IMG/VR virus record: IMGVR_UViG_3300035698_004937
Span: 1-29,015 of that record
Source: a virus
Strand: one strand, 5' to 3'
Length of the DNA: 29,015 nt
The notes beneath the pieces were generated by a model. That model had not been told where the DNA came from. It was given only the letters and a program-made list of their open reading frames with translations, and did not search any database. A program made the translations under genes and the position numbers. Below, in pieces: positions 15,382 to 21,821 of this stretch (position 1 is the stretch's first letter; each line of letters starts with the position of its first letter).

Positions 15382-15623
15382 TCTACCAACTCCCAATTAC
15401 CGCCTCCAAGTTCCTTGCAATTATTTTCCCAGAACAATTCAGTTCCTATTCCGGGCACACAGACTTTAAACATCCTACCAGGCACACAGACTTTAAACAT
15501 CCTACCAGAAGACTCCTTTGTGCAGATATCTATGCATTTTGACACATCGAACTCTTCACCGACTTTGAACTTGTAATCAAAGTTCGTTAAATTTAGACCA
15601 ATTGATTTTACTATTGCTTTCAT
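15378..15623 (-). CDS. Small Cys-containing protein with duplicated nonapeptide (81 aa)
   Basis: Starts MKAIVKSIGLNLTNFDYKFK after GGAGAATAGAACA, one of three identical leaders in this cluster. It contains VGEEFDVSKCIDICTKES, then GRMFKVCVP twice in tandem, then ELFWENNCKELGGGNWELVE. Without the duplication it would be a 72-residue SH3-like or small beta protein. Unknown function. Confidence 0.65.
   Translation of the reverse strand: MKAIVKSIGLNLTNFDYKFKVGEEFDVSKCIDICTKESSGRMFKVCVPGRMFKVCVPGIGTELFWENNCKELGGGNWELVE
15454..15507 (-). repeat. 27-bp in-frame tandem duplication
   Basis: The units 15454-15480 and 15481-15507 are identical and add nine residues (GRMFKVCVP) to the 81-aa protein. 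Perfect identity indicates a recent event. Confidence 0.95.
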
Positions 15624-15635
15624 TGTTCTATTCTC

Positions 15636-15839
15636 CTACATGATTAATAACATTGGTCCACTATATTGTTCAGGCGATGCAACCAATTCAATCTTGCTAA
15701 CAATGTCATCATAGCTCCATTGAAACTCACACATTTTATCCATTGCCATTTTAGACGCTGCTGTTGGATCAGTGGATACAACGTACACCTCTAGTTCTTT
15801 ACCGGATAATGATACACAAGTTACTTTATATAAATTCAT
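15636..15839 (-). CDS. Hypothetical protein (67 aa)
   Basis: Start at ATG 15839 (MNLYKVTCVSLSGKELEVYV), directly behind the repeated leader GGAGAATAGAACA; the open frame to 15863 would include the leader itself. The sequence suggests a small beta-alpha-beta protein (VVSTDPTAASKMAMDKMCEF) like many phage proteins that begin LYKVTCV. Unknown role. Confidence 0.65.
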   Translation of the reverse strand: MNLYKVTCVSLSGKELEVYVVSTDPTAASKMAMDKMCEFQWSYDDIVSKIELVASPEQYSGPMLLIM

Positions 15840-15905
15840 TGTTCTATTCTCCAACGTAACCAAGCATACTGATTACTTCTTTCTCTTCTTGCGTTAAATT
15901 GTTAT

Positions 15906-16141
15906 TTATACTACAAAATCAACTTCGAATAGTTTCTTAAGACTACGCGTAGTCCCTACCGGAAGGTTTGTATGTAAGAACATATATAGTGCATGCGCAT
16001 CGTCTTCATAAGAACGATCAGTAGTTTCAAAGTGCTCTTCAATGTGGATTTCAGACTTTCTTATGTACTTTGCTGCGTGGATTTTAAGTACTTCTTTCTT
16101 TACAAAGCTTTCGGCTTTTGAATTTCTTCTTTTTTGCTCAT
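15906..16141 (-). pseudogene. Frameshifted small gene (about 78 aa if repaired)
   Basis: ATG at 16141 has the cluster's strong leader GGAGAATAGAACA and overlaps the upstream stop as ATGA, but reads only 13 codons. One base later a long open frame continues: with A7 instead of A6 after the fourth codon base block (MSKKRRNSKAESFVKK), it gives EVLKIHAAKYIRKSEIHIEE, then HFETTDRSYEDDAHALYMFL and GTTRSLKKLFEVDFVV, stopping at 15906. The open frame has no start of its own (TAG upstream). Either the base is missing from the assembly, or the AAAAAA run supports -1 slippage, or the gene is dead. Function unknown. Confidence 0.7.
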
Positions 16142-16449
16142 TGTTCTATTCTCCTTTTCAACTTCATGTAACAACTTTTACATACGACTCGATGTCCAAC
16201 GAACTCAACGTCACGACTTTTTACAATGATCCATTGACGTGATTTTAATTTCACTTCTTTGCACAATGGACATTTATTTGTTGGGTTTAAACGCAATAAT
16301 AATAATAGTCTACCTTTTATTCTGTTACGCTTTATGTACTCAACCCATGATTCGTCCCATGATTTTTTGAGTTCAGGGATTTCATCTTTCTCTTTTTCAT
16401 TGATCGTATTTCTCGCATCGGCGAATAACTTTTTATAATTCTCTACCAT
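16138..16449 (-). CDS. Zinc-ribbon protein (103 aa)
   Basis: Two CxxC pairs, C60/C63 (KCPLC) and C90/C93 (CKSC), separated by 26 residues containing WIIVKSRDVEFVGHRVV; flanked by a charged helical N-terminus and a Lys/Arg-rich C-terminus. This looks like a treble-clef or ribbon DNA/RNA-binding module. It is the first gene after the 16.45-16.95 kb control region and ends with an ATGA overlap on the frameshifted gene. Confidence 0.65.
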   Translation of the reverse strand: MVENYKKLFADARNTINEKEKDEIPELKKSWDESWVEYIKRNRIKGRLLLLLRLNPTNKCPLCKEVKLKSRQWIIVKSRDVEFVGHRVVCKSCYMKLKRRIEQ

Positions 16450-16463
16450 ATTACTTCCAAATG

Positions 16464-16491
16464 TCTATATAGTTGTATAAAACAAAGTAAA
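16464..16491 (-). promoter_or_regulatory. Candidate promoter of the 13-16.4 kb cluster
   Basis: Minus strand TTTACT (16486-16491) as -35, a 16-nt spacer and TATAGA (16464-16469) as -10. The same -35 hexamer and a nearby TTTAAAC site occur at the 12.9 kb promoter. The ATG is 15 nt from the -10, so the leader would be almost absent; another start point is possible. Confidence 0.35.
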
Positions 16492-16494
16492 ACA

Positions 16495-16558
16495 AACAGT
16501 TTAAACGTGAAACAACATGAAACAAACATAAAAACGTATTTTAAACCAACCAGTTTAG
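16495..16558. promoter_or_regulatory. Operator-like sites B1 and B2
   Basis: B1 is a half-site, AGTTTAAACG, at about 16499-16508, abutting the candidate promoter. B2 is TTTAAACCAACCAGTTTAG at 16540-16558. Both belong to the TTTAAACYAAYYAGTTTAA family; the strand between them is A-rich. Confidence 0.45.
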
Positions 16559-16572
16559 TTTCTCCCAAAAGT

Positions 16573-16804
16573 CTTGGTAAGTGATAGTGAAATGTTTTTC
16601 TGGGAGAGCCCCTCTACCCCAATCCTTATCTCTTATCTCTAACCCCTTTGTTTGTAAGTACTTAAAAAGCTTATTTATTAGTTTTAGTTAGTATTATACA
16701 GTAATAGGTAGTGACACTATGTCACTTGGGGTAGTGACATCGAAAAGATACCTTTTTGAGGGCAGGTGCCCGGTTCTGGGAACATTTCACTATCAGTTAC
16801 CAAG
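16573..16804. repeat. Long inverted repeat
   Basis: The arm 16573-16596 and the reverse complement of 16781-16804 match at 23 of 24 positions, enclosing 184 bp. It may form a cruciform or a long RNA stem, or mark a small inserted element. No transposase or target duplication is visible. Confidence 0.75.
16710..16726. promoter_or_regulatory. Perfect palindrome with extra half-site
   Basis: AGTGACA-CTA-TGTCACT (16710-16726), with a further half-site AGTGACA at 16733-16739. It lies about 12 bp upstream of a minus-strand TATAAT (16693-16698), where no good -35 is present, so a regulator could occupy it. Typical size for a dimeric phage repressor operator. Confidence 0.5.
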
Positions 16805-16909
16805 CCTTTTTCTGTTAAATGAGATTATATTTTTCAAATCGAGTAATTTAACAGATTTTTTCAATAAGTTGGGATTTGATGCAATGCACAACTCTTCCAA
16901 AACAGCTCT

Positions 16910-16929
16910 GTTTAACTAATTAGTTTAAC
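16910..16929. promoter_or_regulatory. Operator-like near-palindrome, site C
   Basis: GTTTAACTAATTAGTTTAAC, between the HNH gene stop and the control region. The core ACTAATTAGT is a perfect palindrome and the flanks match the other TTTAAAC sites. Confidence 0.45.
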
Positions 16930-16950
16930 TGAAAAACCGTGATTTCCTTG

Positions 16951-17268
16951 TTAACTTAACCAAGAATCTCCGTACATTTCTCTTAGTTTACCACGTCTCG
17001 TAGCAACAGATTTTAAATTACTCCGTCGATTATCCAAAGTATCTTCATTAATATGTTTTGATTTTCTCAAGACACCAGCATCTAAGTCAAGAATTTGTCG
17101 ATGCATAGATATTCCAGTTTTTATGACATAATAGTCTTTGACAGTCCTGGTTGAGTAATAAGAGCCATTGGGAGTCTTATATGCATACCACTTCCATTGA
17201 TTCAACCATTGGTAGTCTTCGTCGTCTACTAATGCAAACTGTCCTTGTGTTAAACTAATTTTCCTCAT
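16951..17268 (-). CDS. HNH homing-type endonuclease (105 aa)
   Basis: Follows the small free-standing HNH layout: an N-terminal strand and WLNQWKWYAY, TPNGSYYSTRT, SMHRQIL (H56), then KHINEDTLDNRRSNLKSVAT (H72, N80, N84), matching the usual D-H-I-N-G-D-x-L-D-N-R-x-x-N-L motif except that the first Asp is Lys (K71). Such enzymes nick or cut DNA and spread by homing. The leader is AAAAGGAATGAACA. It lies next to the control region. Activity may be affected by the K71 change. Confidence 0.75.
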   Translation of the reverse strand: MRKISLTQGQFALVDDEDYQWLNQWKWYAYKTPNGSYYSTRTVKDYYVIKTGISMHRQILDLDAGVLRKSKHINEDTLDNRRSNLKSVATRRGKLREMYGDSWLS

Positions 17269-17405
17269 TGTTCATTCCTTTTCATGATCGTATACCTAGC
17301 AAAGAATTCTTGTAGGCAATTTCATTCTAATAAAATTCGTAATGGTCATCACAACAAGCAACAACCACTACGAAACAGAGAGAAAAATAGAGCCATAAAT
17401 CCAAA

Positions 17406-17885
17406 TTAAAATTCTAATGGAGATAGTCTCAGCATTAGATAATCAGTCTCTGGTAGATCTTCGGAGTATAGATACGATGCTCCAATTTTCAAATTACCAA
17501 TGACTCTAATCATCAAGCCTGCTTCACACACAAGACCTCCTCTATCAACGTCGAACTTTCCATTCCGAAAAAGCCACGTTGTACTAACGAACATATCAAC
17601 AGCTTTTGTCCAAGTATCAAGCAAATGCAACTTAACATTAGGTCCAAGAAGATTTCCACCTGTATCAATGTCCATAGTGCTGAGAGAATTTCCTCCACCA
17701 AAGTAATCAACACCTGCAAACACTCCAAGCTCAACGGCATCTAAACCTACACATCCCAGTCTTGATCCAACCTCAATGCCAGAGAACTGATCTCCGAACA
17801 CAAAGTTTACATCAGCTTCGGACTTAGTGCATCCAAGCACTAATACAGTTAACAGCACAACAACATATAACATTCTTTTCCACAT
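17406..17885 (-). CDS. Lipoprotein, probable beta-rich surface protein (159 aa)
   Basis: N-terminus MWKRMLYVVVLLTVLVLGCT has a basic start, a hydrophobic core and a lipobox LVLGC (C19), so it should be lipidated and exported. The mature part alternates glycine and hydrophobic residues (GIEVGSRLGCVGLDAVELGV, LMIRVIGNLKIGASYLY), as in outer-membrane barrel-like proteins. It sits among small membrane genes and a transglycosylase gene, so lysis (spanin-like) or superinfection exclusion is possible. No gene-specific function can be assigned. Confidence 0.65.
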   Translation of the reverse strand: MWKRMLYVVVLLTVLVLGCTKSEADVNFVFGDQFSGIEVGSRLGCVGLDAVELGVFAGVDYFGGGNSLSTMDIDTGGNLLGPNVKLHLLDTWTKAVDMFVSTTWLFRNGKFDVDRGGLVCEAGLMIRVIGNLKIGASYLYSEDLPETDYLMLRLSPLEF

Positions 17886-17931
17886 ACAACATTCCTTTCA
17901 ACAAACACATTTAAACACAAGACAAACACAT

Positions 17932-18096
17932 TTAAAACAACAGACGACCTGTCCATGCAAACACAGCTGCATTAATCAAACAAGACATTGGTAGTACAAC
18001 AAAAACAACGAACCAAACAGCTGTGATGCAATACACAGCAACTTTTACACTTTGTAAAACAATCTCAACAAGCTTAAATCCTATAGTATATTTCAT
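17932..18096 (-). CDS. Small membrane protein (54 aa)
   Basis: ATG at 18096 follows GAAGACAGGAAA, the same leader as the next gene upstream. The product (MKYTIGFKLVEIVLQSVKVA and AVYCITAVWFVVFVVLPMSC onward) has a long hydrophobic stretch from residue 19 to about 48, enough for one or two spans, and ends WTGRLLF. It could be a holin-type miniprotein. Confidence 0.65.
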   Translation of the reverse strand: MKYTIGFKLVEIVLQSVKVAVYCITAVWFVVFVVLPMSCLINAAVFAWTGRLLF

Positions 18097-18112
18097 TTTC
18101 CTGTCTTCATAT

Positions 18113-18256
18113 CTAAGACCAAGACCAAATTATAAACAAGCCAAGAATTGCCCATCCAATACCTGTTGGGTCTGAATCTTTTGTTACCCAAAAAGCAGCT
18201 CCACCTAAGATACAAACAGCTATTGATGCAAGGCCTTTACCGATTTCATTTTTCAT
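18113..18256 (-). CDS. Two-span membrane protein (47 aa)
   Basis: Start at ATG 18256 (MKNEIGKGLASIAVCILGGA), overlapping the nuclease stop as ATGA. Two hydrophobic segments (GLASIAVCILGGAAFWV and GIGWAILGLFIIWSW) flank TKDSDPT, a holin-like topology. The leader GAAGACAGGAAA is duplicated in front of the next gene. Confidence 0.65.
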   Translation of the reverse strand: MKNEIGKGLASIAVCILGGAAFWVTKDSDPTGIGWAILGLFIIWSWS

Positions 18257-18678
18257 TTTCCTGTCTTCATACCTTTCTCTTTTTGCATATTTCCCCATGC
18301 AAACACACATTGATTCAAAAGATACTCTCCACGAGATCTATCATCTGGTAGATATTCCAATTCAATCACTCTAAAATTATGGTGCTGCACGGCATTTTCG
18401 TCTTCAAATGTCACTCTGCCAATTTTACTCAATCGGCATACCATCGCAACGTCATGTTTTGCTTTCATATCACGAATGAAAATTCTCTGTAGATCTGTGC
18501 AAAGTCTATTATGATATTTGAATTCAATCCATCCACGAAAAATCGAATGTGCAATATACCGATCAGGTATGCCATTTTTTTGTCTCATATTTCCAACAAA
18601 TGCCACCCACTCAGCACCACGAGCTTTGACCATCTTACAGAAGTGTTTCGTGAATTCAATTTCACCTTTGAAGTTCAT
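18253..18678 (-). CDS. PD-(D/E)XK (VRR-NUC-type) endonuclease (141 aa)
   Basis: Residues 34-58 contain KNGIPDRYIAHSIFRGWIEF followed by KYHN, the signature G-x-P-D…(E/Q)-x-K of VRR-NUC/Holliday-junction-type nucleases; D39, E52 and K54 are the likely metal and catalytic residues, with E6/E8 in the first helix. Length suits a minimal family member. In phages such enzymes resolve branched DNA or trim replication forks. TTTGGAG precedes the ATG, directly after a tandem-repeat leader. Confidence 0.7.
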   Translation of the reverse strand: MNFKGEIEFTKHFCKMVKARGAEWVAFVGNMRQKNGIPDRYIAHSIFRGWIEFKYHNRLCTDLQRIFIRDMKAKHDVAMVCRLSKIGRVTFEDENAVQHHNFRVIELEYLPDDRSRGEYLLNQCVFAWGNMQKEKGMKTGK

Positions 18679-18696
18679 AGTTACTCCAAATCAAAT

Positions 18697-18744
18697 ATAC
18701 CAAGCGTCTCATATACCAAGCGTCTCATATACCAAGCGTCTCAT
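18697..18744 (-). repeat. 16-bp tandem repeat x3 in a leader
   Basis: The unit ataccaagcgtctcat occurs at 18697-18712, 18713-18728 and 18729-18744 between the nuclease gene and the 112-aa gene. On the minus strand each unit carries an ATG and the 16-bp period shifts frame, creating overlapping tiny ORFs, one of which ends just before the nuclease start. Confidence 0.9.
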
Positions 18745-18771
18745 ATCTTTCTCCAAAGAACACTCATTGTT

Positions 18772-19110
18772 TTATCCTTTCATTAAGAGCTCGTCCTCAT
18801 ACCTGTCAAGCTCTGAAGTCAATGCTTCCCAGTTCCATTGTAGAACTGCTAGTTCCATTGCATCGCACGAGCCGCTAATAACACTATTAAAACTTATATC
18901 GTTTAGTGCATTTCGTAATGTGTTTTCAAGATTTTTAATATCACCGAATGTAAATTCTTGAGCACAAGTCTGCACAATTTCCCATTCAGATCCGTCATGC
19001 AGCTTAATATACATAGCATTCATTGGTAGTCTTGCCAAGTATAAGACATGTTTTATATCTACTTTATTTTTACTTTCAGCATCTCGGTATCTTACTATGC
19101 ATTTAATCAC
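18772..19110 (-). CDS. Hypothetical protein (112 aa)
   Basis: Starts at GTG 19110, inside the end of the Lys-repeat ORF and behind GAGGACAAAAAGAC; in-frame ATG codons occur only from residue 30. The product begins MIKCIVRYRDAESKNKVDIK and contains YIKLHDGSEWEIVQTCAQEF and ELDRYEDELLMKG. Acidic, unknown family. Confidence 0.6.
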   Translation of the reverse strand: MIKCIVRYRDAESKNKVDIKHVLYLARLPMNAMYIKLHDGSEWEIVQTCAQEFTFGDIKNLENTLRNALNDISFNSVISGSCDAMELAVLQWNWEALTSELDRYEDELLMKG

Positions 19111-19270
19111 GTCTTTTTGTCCTCATCTTGCTCATCATCTTGCCATTCGTCTTGCTCATCATCTTGCCATTCGTCTTGCCATTCATCTTGCCATTCGTCT
19201 TGCCATTCGTCTTGCCACTCATCTTGCTAATCATCTTGCTAATCATCTTGCTAATCATCTTGCTAATCAT
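19103..19270 (-). CDS. Lysine-repeat low-complexity ORF (55 aa)
   Basis: ATG at 19270 follows GAGGACAAG at correct spacing; an upstream frame-mate at 19294 adds MYVKDEDK. The product is almost entirely a tetrapeptide array with Lys every fourth residue (MISK, MSGK, TNGK, MNGK, MMSK), ending RTKRRD. Encoded by 12-bp repeats. It could be a real basic miniprotein or a non-coding minisatellite that happens to be open. Confidence 0.4.
   Translation of the reverse strand: MISKMISKMISKMISKMSGKTNGKTNGKMNGKTNGKMMSKTNGKMMSKMRTKRRD
19127..19270 (-). repeat. 12-bp degenerate tandem repeat, 12 copies
   Basis: Units of the form cttgctaatcat, cttgccattcgt or cttgctcatcat repeat every 12 bp from 19127 to 19270, with diverged flanking copies on both sides. 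Four copies at the right end (19223-19270) are identical, which suggests recent local expansion. Confidence 0.9.
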
Positions 19271-19277
19271 CTTGTCC

Positions 19278-19661
19278 TCATCTTTCACATACAATTCTTT
19301 TTGTTTCTCTTACAGGAGCATCAACAAGCTTACAGTTACCTTGAGACAAGATTTCGAGAGCATTTGAAACATCACTAATCGAAAATTTGAATAATATATC
19401 TTTATGATTCTCAAACCTATATGTAAGATCAAGTGAATCTCCTATCCATGTATGATAAGACTCTAATTTGTACGGTCCAAATGATTTTCGTAATTTATGG
19501 AGTTCAATATTTACTTCATCAAGTGTTTTCATATTTTCAAATGTTATAGTATTTTTAAACACATACTGGATCGTTTCTATATCATCTGGTATAATATTAG
19601 CCATTAACAATTCATCTGATTTGCCTTTTTCAATACTAATTTTCAATTGTTCTTTATTCAT
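19278..19661 (-). CDS. Hypothetical protein (127 aa)
   Basis: Begins MNKEQLKISIEKGKSDELLM; the middle is helical (LDEVNIELHKLRKSFGPYKL) and a beta strand-rich end has LTYRFENHKDILFKFS and LEILSQGNCKLVDA. The leader AAAAGGGATAGTACA is the standard one for this region. No family recognised. Roughly the same length and context as the 127-aa gene upstream. Confidence 0.65.
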   Translation of the reverse strand: MNKEQLKISIEKGKSDELLMANIIPDDIETIQYVFKNTITFENMKTLDEVNIELHKLRKSFGPYKLESYHTWIGDSLDLTYRFENHKDILFKFSISDVSNALEILSQGNCKLVDAPVRETKRIVCER

Positions 19662-19685
19662 TGTACTATCCCTTTTACATACTAA

Positions 19686-20069
19686 TTATGGTCTAAGAAT
19701 TTCAATATTGTTTATTTTTAAATCTCGCAAAGCTTTCTCAACATCTAGACAAAATTTATCAAGTTCTGCATAAATCATACTAACGTTACCAACTATCATT
19801 GCATCTACCCACATATTAACAAAGTACGAATGAATATACGGCCAGTTTAAATGCCTACATATTTTACGCAAAAAACTTTCTGCATTTAAAAACCTATTGC
19901 ATATACTCTCATCTGATTCACTTACAAGAAAACACCTACCTGTTAAATCCTGGCTACTTCGCATAAAGTACTTGAAACTAACACCTGTGACTTTGCCATT
20001 TTTTATATTGGTGATTGTAGCATGCTCATACTCACAGAATACTTTGTCACCAACTTTAAATTTTTTCAT
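19686..20069 (-). CDS. Hypothetical protein with SH3-like N-terminus (127 aa)
   Basis: Residues 1-35 (MKKFKVGDKVFCEYEHATIT, NIKNGKVTGVSFKY) have the beta pattern of small KOW/SH3-like domains that bind nucleic acid or protein. The remainder is helical and rich in aromatics (ICRHLNWPYIHSYFVNMWVD). The start overlaps the stop of the transglycosylase as ATGA with AAAAGGGATATCACA. Role unknown. Confidence 0.6.
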   Translation of the reverse strand: MKKFKVGDKVFCEYEHATITNIKNGKVTGVSFKYFMRSSQDLTGRCFLVSESDESICNRFLNAESFLRKICRHLNWPYIHSYFVNMWVDAMIVGNVSMIYAELDKFCLDVEKALRDLKINNIEILRP

Positions 20070-20839
20070 TGTGATATCCCTTTTACATATTCCTTGAATA
20101 CTTTGTCACGTTGATTGTCAATTTTATTATTCATCTTACTTGGGAGCCAATTTGCGGACCAACGATGAATCTGTATTAGTTCCGCATATCCTATATCAAA
20201 TTTCTTAGCAAAGTGCTCTCCCCAATACTTTGAATGTATTTGTACCATCTTAATTGCAGACGTAACATTGTATCTATCTTTCAACGTCCACTTCAAACCA
20301 TATTTTTTAATTTTTGAAATTCGATTGCACTCTTCAACAAATATAGGAGTGATTTGTAGTACACCAATTGCTGATCCATTGTCACCAACCACACTATTGT
20401 CACCATCTGATTCAATTTGTATTAAACATTTAATAAACCAATCAGGTAAGGGGTATTCAACTAACGATGAATATTCAAGATGAATAAAACTGGAGCCTTG
20501 ACCGGATGTAAATGTCTCAGCTCCAGCTTCGAAGGAGGATGATGACGATTTTTCCATTTCCCGAGTATTCTTATCCCGAGTATTCTTATCCCGAGTATTC
20601 TTATCCCAAGTATTCTTATCCCAAGTATTCTTATCCCAAGTATTCTTATCCCAAGTATTCTTATCCCAGAACACTTTTTCATTTGCATCAATATTTGATT
20701 CACTAAGCACACTATGAACCACTTCTGTGTTTGTTAAGTTATTGGCTAAAAATCCGAAGATAATAGAGAGTGACACCATTGCTGCAACTTGTTTAGTTGA
20801 ATAGATTTTTCTATCTAGTAATTTCACTTTTTCATTCAT
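20066..20839 (-). CDS. Membrane-anchored lytic transglycosylase with DKNTW repeats
   Basis: A 257-residue protein: a hydrophobic segment at residues 17-33 (QVAAMVSLSIIFGFLAN) follows a basic N-terminus, giving a signal anchor. Residues 58-93 are a DKNTW/DKNTR array (seven units). Residues 134-235 look like an SLT domain: WFIKCLIQIESDGDNSVVGD with E143 as the catalytic Glu, then NGSAIGVLQITP and a C-terminal helical stretch. Such enzymes cleave the glycan backbone of peptidoglycan. The anchor suggests a SAR-endolysin or an entry/ejection role. The leader is AAAGGACAAAGTACT. Confidence 0.75.
   Translation of the reverse strand: MNEKVKLLDRKIYSTKQVAAMVSLSIIFGFLANNLTNTEVVHSVLSESNIDANEKVFWDKNTWDKNTWDKNTWDKNTWDKNTRDKNTRDKNTREMEKSSSSSFEAGAETFTSGQGSSFIHLEYSSLVEYPLPDWFIKCLIQIESDGDNSVVGDNGSAIGVLQITPIFVEECNRISKIKKYGLKWTLKDRYNVTSAIKMVQIHSKYWGEHFAKKFDIGYAELIQIHRWSANWLPSKMNNKIDNQRDKVFKEYVKGISQ
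20561..20665 (-). repeat. 15-bp tandem repeat x7 in the transglycosylase gene
   Basis: Seven units of cc(g/a)agtattcttatc, in frame, encode DKNTW or DKNTR. The three copies nearest 20561 carry G (Arg at the repeat end), the other four carry A (Trp). A flexible, polar linker between anchor and enzyme. Confidence 0.95.
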
Positions 20840-20867
20840 AGTACTTTGTCCTTTAAATAAATTTTAT

Positions 20868-21476
20868 TTAGCAATCATCAAAAATAGTTTTAACACATTT
20901 CTTTGCATCAACTAAAATCATGTTTGCGATTTCTTGCATTTGTGGATGTGCAGTCTTTGCAGTGCGTAATTTGAAAAAATGCCTCCACTCTCTAAAGTTT
21001 CCAGCGATACATATTTCAGTCTTCAGTGAATTTGGTAAAACACTTCGTGCTTGCTGTGGTGTCCAACCAATAACCAATAAGTTCAAGTATGATGCTTCAC
21101 ATTTTTTCATACAAGATTTCCAAATAAGTTCGGATTCTTCCCAACCATCCTTATCAAACCAACATGGCATAATAAACTCAACACCTCCAGAATATCTACA
21201 ATACCTAGTGCTCTCTTGGGCATATGAAAACAATCTATGCCTCACGATCTCATGTGTCACGCCACGATCACAAATCACTTTGTAGAACATCCAACCAAAT
21301 TCGATCATTGCATTGTGACCGTTCCGAAGTAGCGTTTCAAACATTGGTTTTGCAGAAGTTGTTGTGATTTTATCTTCTGATTTGTAACAAACTCTTGCGG
21401 CCATTTCAATTGACTCAATGCTACCAGAGCTATCCATAAATTTAACTGATGACTTTACTAATTTCATGAGTTGCAT
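20868..21476 (-). CDS. thyX: Flavin-dependent thymidylate synthase ThyX
   Basis: A 202-residue protein. The ThyX signature RHRxxSxxxxSxRY is present as RHRLFSYAQESTRY (residues 79-92). LLRNGHNAMIEFGWMFYKVI gives the substrate/FAD-binding strand and PNSLKTEICIAGNFREWRHF the C-terminal active-site helix, with Arg residues in place. It makes dTMP from dUMP with FAD and methylenetetrahydrofolate, supplying thymidine for phage DNA. Two starts are plausible, 21476 (AGGA) and 21467 (GGAT). It follows the ligase/exonuclease cluster. Confidence 0.9.
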   Translation of the reverse strand: MQLMKLVKSSVKFMDSSGSIESIEMAARVCYKSEDKITTTSAKPMFETLLRNGHNAMIEFGWMFYKVICDRGVTHEIVRHRLFSYAQESTRYCRYSGGVEFIMPCWFDKDGWEESELIWKSCMKKCEASYLNLLVIGWTPQQARSVLPNSLKTEICIAGNFREWRHFFKLRTAKTAHPQMQEIANMILVDAKKCVKTIFDDC

Positions 21477-21566
21477 CCAATCCTATCAATTTTGTAAATG
21501 TATTTCATATCGTTATCATCTTTTATTACAAGTCAATTCCAGTGATGTCCTTATACTCATGTGCGA

Positions 21567-21806
21567 TTAGATAAACACCTCATCGACTTCAATGACACCA
21601 CGGGGAAAACATTTCATATACGGTAATTTACGCTCACCTTCACGAAAACTCCGACTCCATTCTTTACCAAACAGTTGAAATGCAATGTCACGACCGTTCA
21701 CTTTCTCATCGTGCGTAATGCAAGCAACACAATCTTTGTCGAACGTTTTACCTTTGACACTGTGTACATGACTTTGCCCAAACGTGATATAAGTTTTCTT
21801 TAACAT
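21567..21806 (-). CDS. Conserved phage hypothetical protein (79 aa)
   Basis: The start MLKKTYITFGQSHVHSVKGK followed by TFDKDCVACI and GRDIAFQLFGKEWSRSF matches a small phage protein seen often in replication regions (ITFGQxHxHxVxGKxFDKDCVA…GR…AFxxFG), function unknown. AAAGGAAAGTACA precedes the ATG. No catalytic motif stands out. Confidence 0.65.
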   Translation of the reverse strand: MLKKTYITFGQSHVHSVKGKTFDKDCVACITHDEKVNGRDIAFQLFGKEWSRSFREGERKLPYMKCFPRGVIEVDEVFI

Positions 21807-21821
21807 TGTACTTTCCTTTTA

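Larger units (their letters stand above)
16450..16950. other. Gene-free control region
   Basis: About 500 bp with no convincing gene; a 66-codon plus-strand ORF at 16719-16919 has no ribosome site. It holds operator-like TTTAAAC sites at both ends, a long inverted repeat (16573-16596 and 16781-16804), a perfect palindrome at 16710-16726, a small hairpin GGGCA/TGCCC (16760-16771), TCTCCCA/TGGGAGA arms (16561-16567, 16601-16607) and a minus-strand TATAAT at 16693-16698. This density of dyads suggests a replication origin or switch region. Confidence 0.5.

Noticed and set aside
16719-16919. Plus-strand 66-codon ORF in the control region
   Set aside because: No ribosome site, no motif, and it crosses the palindrome and inverted repeat; better explained as non-coding.
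17269-17405. Short ORFs between the HNH and lipoprotein genes
   Set aside because: 15-18 codons, no ribosome site, and low-complexity sequence.
18697-18786. Tiny ORFs MSVLWRKI and MRRLVYETLGI in the 16-bp repeats
   Set aside because: The period shifts frame, so the ORFs are by-products of duplication; only the first has a fair ribosome site.
19048-19378. Plus-strand Cys/His-, Leu- or Ser-rich repeat ORFs over the 12-bp array
   Set aside because: The array is open in all plus-strand frames because the unit has no stop; no ribosome site or context supports expression.
20461-20712. Ile-Leu-Gly repeat ORF over the 15-bp array
   Set aside because: It is the alternate-frame reading of the DKNTW repeat; any 15-bp array is open in several frames.
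21526-21806. A one-base frameshift extending the 79-aa gene to a stop at 21526
   Set aside because: Adding a T would read EVFYLIAHEYKDITGIDL, but family members of this type appear to end near the present stop and 15 open codons can arise by chance.
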